In this document: positions 33,838 to 46,000 of the stretch, piece by piece | Numbering within the stretch: position 1 is the stretch's first letter | How the letters are laid out: each line of letters opens with the position of its first letter | Origin: Cydia pomonella | Lineage: Eukaryota; Arthropoda; Insecta; Lepidoptera; Tortricidae | Assembly: GCF_033807575.1 (NCBI RefSeq) | Contig: NC_084726.1 | Coordinates: 11,284,001-11,348,000 of the forward strand | DNA: 64,000 nt | Reading direction: 5' to 3' | The notes under the pieces: model-generated | The model's database searches: none | What the model was told of the DNA's origin: nothing | What the model saw: the letters and a program-made list of their open reading frames with translations, nothing else | Program-made: the position numbers and the translations under genes

Positions 33838-33975
33838 CTAGCTGTGCCCGCGGCTCCGCCCGCGTGGATTTCGGTCTGTGTCAGTAAGCGGCTAATTCGC
33901 CCCTAATTTCTCTCCCTCTCCCCTGTAGCCAGAACTTGAAGTAAAGTTGACAGATGGATACGCTAGAGTTCAAAT
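33838..33975 (+). repeat. Retroposon 5' end (ACTAGCTGTGCCCGCGGC)
   Basis: TACTAGCTGTGCCCGCGGCTCCGCCCGCG is a very common insect repeat start, here followed by GGATTTCGGTCTGTGTCAG. It is truncated at the 3' end. Confidence 0.45.
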
Positions 33976-34928
33976 AAAAATAATATTTTAGAATTAGGTA
34001 TCACTAAATAAAACTATTGAAAGAACCCTAGTTTAGGCTATTCAGCAGAATAGTGGAGCTGATAGTTAAAACATTAGTTCTCGTGGTGAATATTATATTG
34101 CAAGTGATTGACATCAGACAGCTGTACAAAAACATAACAAATTCAAACGGGTGTCATATATGTGTCGTAATAAGTTTACTATTGTGCCAGCATACAGATA
34201 TGCAACCTCCAATAAAAACTACAATCCAAAATCAATAGCTTTTTTCGCCAGCTGTATATCGGATGATATAGTACCACTTTTGTATATTTACGTCCTTGGC
34301 CTATCCAAATAATGTCAATGGTAAATATGATGCAAATCGGTCCTCCAGTCAAGTCAGTCTAAGCATGAAAAGGTAAGAAATATACACATAGAAATCCATA
34401 CATCAAAACTTTCGAATTTAGGTCTAATATTAGTTAGAAGTGATTAGAGGAAAAGAAAATAGATATCAAACACTTGAGGCCTAGTATTTACATTTTATTT
34501 ACAGTTATGTTTATGTATGCTCAATTAAATATATACACATAGTTATATCTACAGTTACTTACAAATAAGTAGGTATGTAAGGTATGTTTACGTAATATTG
34601 ACATATTACAATATTTCTTGGTACACTACATTGTGAGTCTCCCCGGATTTTATTTAAATATAAGAAAAATACTTTTTGTTATTTCAGTTTTTTTGCAAAT
34701 TCAACCCCAAAGGGGTTCAAGTTTTATTTTGAGCTAAGAACTTGAAACCTTGTAAAAATGTATTTTATTAAAATAGAAGAAAACTTATTTCAGAGTTTTT
34801 GAAAGTGAGTGAGAAGTGCGACTGTATGCACGTTCCCCCCCGCAAAAAATGGCAGAATGATTTGTGCGGTAAGATACCGCTTGGGGTCCTCCCTTCCAAC
34901 ATGTCAAAAGCCGGTGTTGCTCGAAGAC
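33976..34928. other. No recognised feature
   Basis: AT-rich intergenic-like sequence. Short frames at 34053-34238 and 34809-34991 lack motifs. Confidence 0.4.
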
Positions 34929-34929
34929 T

Positions 34930-35086
34930 CAGGCCTAGGCTACGTACGCACTAAGCGGCTAGCCGCGTGCGGACAGCCGCATGACGGTTAAGAATGTATG
35001 AAACCGCAACCATAAATACTGAACGCACTAAGCGGTCCGCCGCAACCGCACGCGGCTGGCCGCATAGTGCGTATGGGGCCTAAGAA
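34930..35086. mobile_element. GC-rich MITE with inverted ends
   Basis: GGCCTAGGCTACGTACGCAC … TAAGCGGCTAGCCGCGTGCGG pairs with CCGCACGCGGCTGGCCGC … GTGCGTATGGGGCCTAAG. About 157 bp, non-coding. Confidence 0.7.
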
Positions 35087-35227
35087 TACAAACGTTTACA
35101 TCGTACTCGTTCACATATTCCTTTTTATGTTTTCAGGAATGCTATGACTTATACAACATGTGGGTAGGTACATACTTAGATTTATATGAGATTTATATAT
35201 TTATACATATTATTTACTCTAAATAGT

Positions 35228-35492
35228 TGTGCGATAGGCAGACACTCATATCGGCACGTCAGTGCATATTGAGTGATCAGCACATTTAATATAGATCTTG
35301 CGCCTCCACTCGATAAGGGATTTCCTCTTCTGTCACGTAGTATAATAATTATATATAATGATAGAATAGAAAGTATTTGGGAGATTAAAGTGTACAAGCT
35401 GGGACACAATACATCTGTTAACCCGTACACTGTGTTAAGTGATTCAACCCCTCCACCCCGGCGCTCTGCCTATTACATGGCGACCGTGACAG
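35228..35492 (+). mobile_element. LTR remnant with primer site
   Basis: A stretch starting TGTGCGATAGGCAGACAC and ending CTCTGCCTATTACA is followed at once by TGGCGACCGTGACAGG, a primer-site pattern seen at LTR ends of insect gypsy elements. No internal coding region follows, so it is a 5' LTR remnant. Boundaries are estimated. Confidence 0.5.
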
Positions 35493-35927
35493 GACTGAAT
35501 TATCTAGATGCATTATCTATGACAAAATAACTCTGTTCCTTTATATTGCTTCATGGATTGATTAATTTTACCGTCGATTTTGTTTTTGGATTTATTTTTT
35601 TAAATGGCGGAGACAAACCATGTTAAACTCATAACAGTCATAATATACGCACCTAACTGATCCAATAGTATATATTAATGATAATTAATTGTTTTATTAT
35701 TTATTTCAGGGCTGTCTAGTATTTCATAGGGTACCGTAGCACAAGCAATTTCAATCTTATGCCTGACGCGTAACGCCAGTAGCAGATTCTTCCAGCCCGT
35801 CCACTGGCCACGCCGTTTTTTGTAACCGGAGCGCACCACAGATGTGCGCGCCCAACGTCCGTTACAGCCCCGCGCAGGGGTGACGCCGAGCCACGAGCCA
35901 AGTCGTTCCACCCACGCCGTCGAGTAG

Positions 35928-35962
35928 TATAAATGGTCGCTGGACCCCGGACCAAGTCAGTT
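35928..35962 (+). promoter_or_regulatory. TATA box and arthropod initiator
   Basis: TATAAAT at 35928-35934 lies 31 nt before the A of TCAGTT (35957-35962), the standard spacing of an arthropod core promoter. It could be an LTR promoter (the region downstream is repetitive) or a distal promoter for the micro-exon gene that starts 1 kb downstream. The sequence alone cannot decide. Confidence 0.45.
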
Positions 35963-36091
35963 GACTACCGGGTCAGCTCCGAGCTATCACCTTGCTCTAG
36001 GGACAATAGTTACGTATGTTACGATCGTAACTTACGATCACACATTGTGTAAACCCTCTATGGTGTCAATTCAGATCGCAACTACTTAGAC

Positions 36092-36338
36092 AACAGTGTT
36101 AAAGCTAACTTCTTACTTAGTACGGACTACACCGTCCCGACCACACGTTGCGTAAACCCTCTATGGTGGCAATCCGAGTCATACGCGGTACAGTTCATGA
36201 ATAAGGAAAGCGTGAGCCCAGTGAGGAGTTTACCAACGGTGTTAAAGCTAACTTCTTACTTAGTACGGACTACACCGTCCCGACCACACGTTGCGTAAAC
36301 CCTCTATGGTGGCAATCCGAGTCATATACGGTACAGTT
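36092..36338 (+). repeat. 104-bp direct duplication
   Basis: 36092-36195 and 36235-36338 differ at about three positions (from AACRGTGTTAAAGCTAAC to CGGTACAGTT), with a 39-bp spacer. A degenerate third copy of the middle (GTAAACCCTCTATGGTG) is at 36049. It lies downstream of the TATA/Inr pair and may be part of an LTR. Confidence 0.85.
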
Positions 36339-36545
36339 AAAAAACGAAGATTCATAGTTCACGGCCGATTGGCGAAGCGTGGATGGCGCTGCTGGGACTG
36401 GATTAGTCCTGAGAATGATTCATTAGCCCCGATAACCTCATGATGGGGACATATTTAACGGATTTACACCAAAGCACTCCACATTTTATTACATAGAGTC
36501 CGTCTATCCTAATTTTTGCACAATTGCACATAAGTACTTTGCAGT

Positions 36546-36735
36546 TACATTCTGTCAGTATAAAGTTCACTTCCACATTCTATCACTGCAAAGTTCACTT
36601 TCACATTCTATCACTGCAAAGTTCACTTTCACATTCTGTCACTGCAAAGTTCACTTTCACATTCTGTCACTGCAAAGTTCACTTTCACATTCTGTCACTG
36701 CAAAGTTCACTTTCACATTCTGTCACTGCAAAGTC
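36546..36735 (+). repeat. 28-bp minisatellite, about seven units
   Basis: Unit ATTCTGTCACTGCAAAGTTC ending ACTTTCAC. The first units carry CTATC or CAGTAT variants. The unit length is not divisible by three, so the repetitive frame across it is not a repeat protein. Confidence 0.9.
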
Positions 36736-36757
36736 AATGGAGTGTTAGCTTCTGAGG

Positions 36758-36880
36758 ACAGTCCTTTAGATCGTGTCATTCACGAAGACGCGTGCCTTGA
36801 CTCGTTAATGCCCTGATATTAAAGATTAGTTTTGACAAATCTGAGCGTCATCGTGGATGACACGATCTATACTAGGACTA
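36758..36880. mobile_element. Short MITE
   Basis: TAGATCGTGTCATTCACGA on the left pairs with TCGTGGATGACACGATCTA on the right, with AGTCC/GGACT outer ends. Confidence 0.65.
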
Positions 36881-36990
36881 TGAATTACTACTTTATCATG
36901 AGATTGAATTAACAATGAATATTTGTTTGTGCATTTTAGGACATGTATTGTGCTGGAAGTAACCATGAACAGGTTGGATACAGCGCTATT

Positions 36991-37029
36991 ATGAAAATAT
37001 CATTGATATTCAAAATATTTATTCTCTTA
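36991..37029 (+). CDS. Micro-exon gene, exon 1 (signal peptide)
   Basis: ATG 36991 encodes MKISLIFKIFILL and is followed by the donor GTAAGT. This start puts the hydrophobic core directly at the N-terminus. An in-frame ATG lies 16 codons upstream (36943), and a different frame from ATG 36964 makes a 9-codon upstream ORF whose TGA overlaps the chosen start. Confidence 0.6.
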
Positions 37030-40000
37030 GTAAGTCTCAAGAAGGGGAATTTGAACAAATATTTTGATATTAAACTGATGTCATCTTATTATTAATATTA
37101 TCGTACTTGTTCGTTTAAGTAATAATATTGTCTGTATAATATGTATAACAATTCTGAAAATATAGATACGGACAAAGGGCTAATAATATGTATACCCTAA
37201 TATATGGGCCATAAGGTCGCGTATACATATTTTTGGCACTTCAATCGTGTCGATGTTTTCAGACGTGACTGTATTAGGGTTAGAGACAACGGGCCATAAT
37301 AACAACAGGAGCATTTCATAAAATTGTCTACCGGTGTCCCGTACAAACGCGAATTTTCTGAAGATTTGCAGGTGCAAGAGTTTCCTTTTCTGTGACTAAT
37401 GGTCAAAAACATGGACAGAAAAATAAGCACCAGCTTTAAACGCCGAAAAAAAATCGCAACTCAGTAAATAAAAAGCGTCCGTACTGTGCTGCCCGTAGAA
37501 TGCTCCAATTATAAGTTTTTGGAAAAAAAATTTTGGTACAAGCTTTTATCGCTGACTGTACTTTTTTTCCACAGGCTACTAATACTTATCGAGACAATTC
37601 TAACAACCCCAAACACAATTTAGGTTGCGTTGTTTTATCACAGAGTTCCTATGGCTTCCTCCTGTCTCCATCATCAGATCAGCTTGACGGTACCATAATA
37701 ATGCATTGTCACCGGACTTACATATGTATGCAAATTTTCAGCTTCACCGGGAAGTGGGTCAAATTTCACTTGCAGGATTTGTCCCATACATACAGGGCAA
37801 GTTAAATATAAAATCCAAAAAGCTTGTAAAAAGACGTCAAACAGTAAAGTTGAATTCGCCTCTAAGGCCCGGCGACCTCTATCGGCACAGTACAGCAAGG
37901 AATCCTTCGGCGTATTGCCGAGGCGTCCTCTGCTCAGGCATCCTGAGACATCCATGGGCATGCCAAGGTGTGCTTAGGGATGCCCAAACGTTATTAGTAT
38001 GTCTGGCATGTCTAAAACACCTTGGTATGCCAGAGAACGCCTGAGGGATGCCAAGGCAAATCCAATCACACCTCGGCACGCATGAGGACGCTTTGGCAAT
38101 ATGCTGGAGGATCCCTTGCCGTGCCTTTCCGAAAGGAGGTACCAGGCCTAAAGCTTCTTCAAATGTAATCCATTTAACAGTAACATAATACTACACTAAT
38201 AGGTACGAAAAGCCTAGACACCATAAGCATTGTCACTGAAAGTTGTGTGTTTTAATGCATTTGTCGGCAATAATGCATTATGTACTCGTAACTTTTAGAA
38301 TGTTGTAATGCAATTTTGTACTCGCTTGGAATCACTTCCTTATCTTACGCTGAAATTCACCGACGACTGACGACCGATTTTGACGACCGGTTTGGCCTAG
38401 TGGGTAGTGACCTACGAAGCTGATGGTCCCGGGTTCAAATCCTGGTAAGGACATTTATTCGTGTGATGAGCATGGATATTTGTTCCTGAGTCATGGGTGT
38501 TTTCTATGTATTTAAGTATTTAGAAATATTTATATATTATATATATCGTTGTCTAAGTACCCTCAACACAAGCCTTATTGAGCTTACTGTGGGACTTAGT
38601 CAATTTGTGTAATAATGTCCTATAATATTTATTTATTTATTAATTCAACAAAATAATTTTTTTTAGATTTCCTTTACTACAAAGAAAGCGTACGGTGGAT
38701 TTCGGGTAAGTAGCTTCACTGGAACGGATTCGTGTTTAGCAAGACTACAATAAGGGTCGATTTATATCAACAGACATCGAGCGTGCCGCGTGCCAGACAT
38801 GTGCCGTGGCAGACAAAATAATATTCTTCTATACAGTGTCTAATAAGAGGCCGATTTAGTTTATGAAATTGTTAGAAACTATTAAAAATAACCAGAACTA
38901 GTTCCTATTAGCACGTCTTGTCATCTTTCGTTTTAATAATTTTTTATTTTTTTAAAAACAGACTCACTTAAGTAGTAATGACTTTTTTTTCTGATAGACG
39001 TTTAGATAAACGCGCGTAAAGCACTGATTTTGTCGATCTTATTTATGAATTTCGTAAAGTTTGAACTGCTAAAAATAGTCGTTTTGTATTACACATATCC
39101 TGTACTTCAACTTTAATAAACTACATTTTTGATATTATATTCATTTATTTTTTGAAGTAGTGTAAATGAAAGTTAGACGAAATCAATTTTCTCCAAAAAT
39201 TACTTCAAAACAAGTGACAATGTCTTTGAAACTCGACTTAATTTCAACGTAATTTTGATACTTAAACAATCTACAACATTTGCTGAAACTGTTCTTATAT
39301 GTACATCATTTTTTATAATTTACAACCATAAGTTTAAGATTATTTTTTTAAAAACTGTCCCTTCTCGTCACCGGGAACGCACGCGACCTCATTATTAAAA
39401 AGCAAGATGAGAAGACGTGCTAATAGAAACCAATACTTGTTATTTAGATATTACGTAACAAAAGGTGTACAATTTCAACGACCAAATCTTGATAGATTTT
39501 TATTTTACATTTTTGCTCTAAAATCGTTACCGCGGGCTCTTAACGTATTCAAATACAGATATCGTAACACAGCGCAGACGCCGATAGAAACTCTATAGTA
39601 AAAAAAAAACGGCCAAGAGCATGTTGGGCCATGCTCAGCGTATTAGGGTTTCGTAGTTACCATTCTGGATAAATGGGGGCTATTACTAAGTATTATGTAC
39701 ATTACAAGCATAAGGTAGCCCTTTGCAGCGTTTTGTACGTCTTTTTACTAAGAAGAGTTTTTTTTTTGCAGTAACTCAAAAAAGACTGGACCGATCATAT
39801 TCGCTATGGTTTTAATTGAAAGTATTTATAAATTTTTAATTCACGATTTTTTTTGATAATTTTGGGATCCATGGTTCAAAATTTACAGGGGGGGACACAT
39901 ATTTTTTTCTTTCGAAGCGATTATTTCCGAAAATATTAACTTTATCAAAAAATGTTTTTTGGAGATCCTTATTCATTTTAAAACCTATCCAACGAGACGA

Positions 40001-43000
40001 CCAAAAGAACCCACCCTATTGGGTCAAAGAAAAAAACGAATTTAAAAAATATATATATAGGAGAGGATTTTTTTTTAAATTTTTGCATCCATGCCAAATT
40101 GAAGCTTTCTAGCACTAACGATCACTGAACAAAGCCTCGGATAGACGGACAGACGGACAAGGCGAAACTATAAGGGTTTTAGGTGACTACGAAACCCTAA
40201 AAATGCAGAGCACGTGTCTGGCACGCTCAATGTCTGTAGATATGAAATGTTAATTTGGCAATGTTCGCCCTGACGAACATAGCTTTTGACCCTCTTTTTA
40301 TATTTTTTTCCTGACCAGAATCATTAGGACTGTTCAGGGTCAGGGGGGCTTGAACTCACTACCTTGTCTTTTTGTGCCAAATCAAGGATTTAGTAATATC
40401 AAGTTAATGTTATCTTATTAATACTCTATCAACCCTTAGGCCTTGGTCGATCTCACCCGCTGTCCGCCGGTCGTGCCTCGTACCCGTGTGGCACGCCGGG
40501 TGAGAACCTGAGAACGACTGCTCCCGAACATTTAGGAACACACCATCCAGACGCCGTGGGCGGCGGGTGAGAATAGGGTTGCTATCCATCCGAGTTTCCC
40601 CGGATTTGTCCTAGTGTAGAGGGCGTCCGGAGAGCGTCCGGGGAGGACTTTATTTGTAGTCCGGGTTTAAAAATTTAAAGCCTTATACCGCCCGCGACAC
40701 ACGCACAACCTGTTTGAAAAAACCTGTTGACAAGTCCGGGTTCTGTGGACTCTAAAATCCGGGGTTTTCACGCGTCTTGTCCTGGTTTCCAAATTTTAGA
40801 GATGGCAACCCTAGGTGAGAATGACCAAGGCCGTAACAGTCACACGAACCCGCAGACAAAAAGCCACTCTAGTTTTAAATCTGTATGCTTAAATTACATG
40901 AAACTTGGCATGAACTTTGTCTTTGGTACAAGATTAGTTCTACTGTAGTTCGGCCTTTGGCCTGTCCACAGGACGTTTCTGTTAAATCATTGCGGCTGCG
41001 TCCCTGATACACTTTTTTGCATTTTTTTGCAATTACAGAATCCAGATGAGATTGTGAATCCGGATAAGGTAAACTGTACAATTAAATAGACGAACGATTT
41101 TTTGGAAGTGACTTTTTTTCATACGGCCTAAAAGGGTCCAAAAAAAAGGAAAGGCTTTAAGTCCGTTTATTTTATAAAGTTCACAGCAAAGAAGCATAGC
41201 TACATAGTTCAAAATATACATTTTTGTATTTGATTAAGTACTATTTTTAGAAATATGTAAATGTGTCTATAATGTCTATAATGGGATGGTATGGACAATT
41301 CCTGTAATACAAATATTTGCCATAAGTTTTTAAACGCTGATAACAATTTACCATAAACAAGAGCCAAAGAGCTGCTTAATTTTAATTTTTCATTGATATT
41401 TGTTAGTTTCAAAATTAATGACGCCATACATCCCATGACTGGAGCAAAAAACCATCGTTTTAATTGGTTAATAATATTGAAACCAATTACAGTAGCTTTC
41501 ATTAAATACATAGAAAACATAGAGGACGAATTAATTAAAGCAGTAGAAATTGTACAGATGTCGGTGAAATATCAAAAATACTCCACATTTTCTCTTAAAT
41601 GTTAATTTATCTGTCTTTTACAAATTCTCGGGACCATGGGGTCCCGGGCATTTGGAAGGCGTGCGTGGGGCCGAAGCCAACACGTAGAGGCCCCTTGTAA
41701 TAAGACAATTTACTCTAAATGTAACGTGACACCAACCGACGATTATCCCTGTTCACACTATAGCAGTGCACCCAAGGACAAGCCCCGGTTAGTGTAGGAC
41801 TATTGTAAAAAAAAAGGGTACCAAAATAAACTGGGCTATTTTGTTGAGTTGCAAGTGGACTGGTAACCGAGACTATGGAAAATACTATGGCACCTGCCCT
41901 GATCATATGTTTTTAAAAACACGACAAAATGGGCAGGTGGTGACTTGCCAACTCACAATATGGGTCCCCGAAAACGGCCGCTCGCACGGAGCGACAAGGG
42001 GACAACATTGCGTGAGCGGCTCAGGGTGTGGAGAGGTGTACGCCGCTTTCTACCCAGTGGCTGTAAGCAGCCACTGTGCCAACTCGCGTCTTATGCAAAT
42101 TTCACTTCCACCCTGCGAGCGTATAGCTCTGACACCCCACTCTGGACGGCCGGTAAAGGCAAGCCAGAGGTGAGAATCCTGCGGCCCCTGCTCAGTATTC
42201 ACTCCAGCCGGCCAATCAAGGCAAGCCGGAGAGAGGGACCTGGCCGACTCTCGGGGGTATGGGACCCAAGGGACGTCACTTCCCATTCAGCTCGCCACAA
42301 GCTGCCCTGGGGGCTTATTATTATTATTATTACGATATATTTACACAGCATTACAGTTCGCACCAAAGCGCTGGCAAATGTATACATGCAAAATAGTACA
42401 TAATTATTGAACTACAATTAAGTCATGCAAATATTATAAATTAAAAATATGTCAAGTGGTTTAAAATATGCAATTATACAATTTCATGTCAAACAATACA
42501 ATAAACAATAGAAAACAAATCATTCATCCATCATCTCACAGTATTTCAAACATTCACGACATACATTTACCCATCTGCTAGCAAACACATCGCAGTCAGG
42601 GGCTGATGACAAGAACGCGTTAATTGTCCTGAGGGCTCGAAGAATTGGAGAGTTTCTGCACGAAACTGTACGCGCAAGAGGAACGGCTAAAAGACTAGAG
42701 CACCGCGGCCTGAGCTGGTTCTTTGGCACGAACGGTACCGAAAGTCTTACAAGTCTTGACACCAAGTCGGGACAGTCACTTTTTCCCCTCAATATGCTAC
42801 ACATATGTGTCAAAAACTTGTAATTACGCCTTACTTCCAGAGAGTTGAAGCCAAGTGATCCAAGCAAGAACTTAGTAGGGTATAGATAGGGATAGTACCC
42901 ATGCAGTTTTTTATACAGGCACCTTAAAAATGCTTTTTGTACTCTCTCCAGAAGCAGTGCATAAGTACTCTCATGAGGGTTCCAAACGACTGCCGCAGAC

Positions 43001-46000
43001 TCGAGTTTGCTACGAACCAGTGATGTATACAGGAGCCTAATTACGCTTGGATTTCGGAAGTCACGTGAACTCCTGATAACAAATCCGAGCCTTTTAAAGC
43101 ACTCAGCAGCTAACTTTTTTATATGGTCATGAAAAGTCAGGTGATCATCAAAGATAACTCCTAAGTCCTTGACTGTTACGACTCGAGAGATACTCTTGGA
43201 CCTCATATTGGATATTTATGTAGGAAGTGGATTTTGCAAATAAACACCAACTTGATGTGAATTAACTATATTTTAGAAGAAATAATGTAACAGCACGTCT
43301 TTTACTTAATCGCTCCGAACAGATTCTCCAATGGCCGCCGGCCCGCCCCTTGGATTACAAAAGTCTTAAGTTATCATGCTATCTCTTTCATACTCATAGA
43401 CATGGTCTTCATGCTATCTCATTCACTCACAATACGTCATTCATCCATTCCGTTTCACTCAATCCTACAGTCGGCCTTTCCTGAAATTCAGACTGGTCTC
43501 TCAGGCTGACATAAGTAACATAACAACTATATAACAACAAACATCACAGTGTAGCTTTTCTTATAACTAAACATCGTATAAACAGCTGATGACTGATATG
43601 TACTTGTACAGGTAGAACATGTATGCATGTAGGCGAGCATGGTTAACAATCGTACACAGATCAGCAATATATTAGATAACAATCATAACTTGAAACATCT
43701 TAAACATGAAACAATGTATGGGTACACAACCTGACATAAGGGGAGGGTAAGTGTGGTTCCCATGTAAACAACAACTAAAATAAATAAGAAGTGAGTTATT
43801 ACTTGCCTTTCACTCCATATCTAAGCACGGCCATCTCTTCATATGGTCGCAGGAGGTGCTGGTATTTCTTGAACCTTCAGTGGAGTCATCGACCTTCTGT
43901 ACTTGATACCGGTCTCGTCCTGTGACCTTCATGACCCGGTATGGACCTAGGTATTTAGGCTTCAGCTTCATCCCTGTACCAAACTGGGTACGTTTTATTG
44001 CGACTAGGTCGCCTTCCTTGTATTTTGTACTTTCCTTCCGTTTCCTGTTGAAAGTACGCCTATTTTCCTCTTGTACCTTTAGTATTTGTTCTTTAGCTTT
44101 CCTTCTATCTTCTTCTCTTGTCAGCATGAAGCTGTCTCTAGTTTCCTGTTCAAGCAGCTCATAGATTTCCATATCCTCTTTATGCTTCATTTTGGCACCT
44201 ATAAGGAGCTCAAACGGTGATGTGTTTATACTGCGCTGGTAGGTACTGTTTATACATCTTTGCACCTGGCTGACATGCCGGTACCACTGTGTAGGGTTCT
44301 CTATGCATAGTTTGGTCAGAATAGAAGTCAGATCTTGTGAATTATCTCAACCTGACCGTTCGCTCTTGGCACGCCAGTGGTTATCTGAATATGTTCTATT
44401 CCTTCCTCGGTGCAGTATTCCTGAAACTCGTTGCTCGTGAATGCGGTACCTCTGTCCGTTATAATCCTTGCTGGATTTCCAAAACATTGTTGATGTATTC
44501 TCAACTTATCAATAGTCTCTCGGCTTGTTGTGCTTTTTACTGGAAATAACCACACAAACTTGGTGAAGGCATCTACTATGGTGAGTATGTGGTTATATAG
44601 TTTTTTAGTGTCCGTCATGGGTCCTATATGTAGTAACTCCGTAAAGCATTATCTTGTTCACTTCTTGATCTTTTATGCCTTCGACTATATATTTTATGGC
44701 CACATAGTCAGGCATTTTACCTCTTTACTCCTCCTCATCGTTTTCGATGACGGCGACCCTAACTAAATAAACATTATGGACGTTGTCTAGCAAGCCCTAA
44801 TATGACTGGCCAGGCCGAACTTGCTCTTAAATACTCTATTGCACGCGTGACAATAAAGTTGGCCAGCTGCATTGGACGTGTACACGAAGGAGGGCTTAGG
44901 TCTCTCTTTCCGTAACTGGCGTTTTATGTCTAGGCTAGTGAGGCAGTTATCTTCAAAGGGTTTGACAGCATTATGGATGGTAGAACGCCAAGAAGACTTC
45001 CTTCCAGCAAGTTCCTCACGACGCTCAGGGTCGATGGCGCAAGCGCTCAGATGCCGTTTGAGCACGTCCTTGTAGCGCAAGTGGTGACCACCGTGCTTCC
45101 GCTTGTATTGTATTGTAATACGGGCGATTTTCCACAACTCGGCGACTGGCGCCTATTTTGCGTGACAGGGGGGGAGGGTTACTACTCTTGCCAGCCCAAC
45201 TCCTCGAGAAATCCTATCAAACCTTTTATGTTGAGTAGGACTTCGGGATGTCTCTCGGGAATCTAAGATGTTTTGCCCTGTATGGGGCAACTCCGCTGCA
45301 TTCCAGCACCACGTGAGAGGCTGTTTCTTCTGTCTTCATGCATCCTCGACTTTCTGTGACACCTGTTATAAAAAGGTGTTTGTTAAATAGTCCATGACCT
45401 GTTATGACACTGGTTACCATACTCAGTCGGACTCGGAGTTTCAATTTTAGTTTGATCCTTGTAAACTTTCGCTGATGCACTTTTAAATTTATAGTTCTTG
45501 AACGAAATTGATCTGTGTTTGTCGCTGCGAACTGTATGTTCTCTTTAATTCTTTCGAGTTCGAATATGTCTTGGGTAATACACGATATGTCGACTTCAGC
45601 ATTAGGTACCGTCTGTAAGGTTTGGGACCATTTTGCGAAGCAAAGATGGCGGAAATGACAATACCAAATTGAACTATAAGCCTGTCTAAATTAAAAATTG
45701 GGTATGTAATACCGCAAATTACAAGAGCAATACAACCAGAGAAAGAAAAATCCGGAACGAACGGATCAAAATAATATATGTAACGGCGAATTTCGTTCGA
45801 GCAGGGTCAACTTACATAAATCCAGCAGCGCCTTTGGAGACCGCGTGGTGATTCAAATTCGAAAAATCCTCTGCTTTATGTCGATATGGCAGAAAAATTT
45901 TCAAATTTTAATCAATTTGAATTGAACGTAGGTATGCAGCTGTCGAGCTGCATACGTTCATAGATGGTGCAGTGGGTCAGGATTCCTGACTCAAGAATCA

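Larger units (their letters stand above)
37030..38666 (+). other. Intron 1 of micro-exon gene
   Basis: Contains a conserved lepidopteran repeat (37555-37800), a GC-rich foldback element (37880-38130) and a SINE (38382-38640) ending 26 bp before exon 2. CACCATAAGCATTGTCACTG near 38219 matches CACCATAGGCGTTGTCACTG near 50048, upstream of exon 6, so the introns are paralogous. Confidence 0.55.

Noticed and set aside
36524..36748. 74-residue repeat protein
   Set aside because: The frame cycles through all phases of a 28-bp minisatellite; not coding.
41945..42403. 152-residue basic protein
   Set aside because: Several overlapping frames of similar length in a GC-rich repeat fragment, ending in a trinucleotide tail; more likely transposon 5' sequence.
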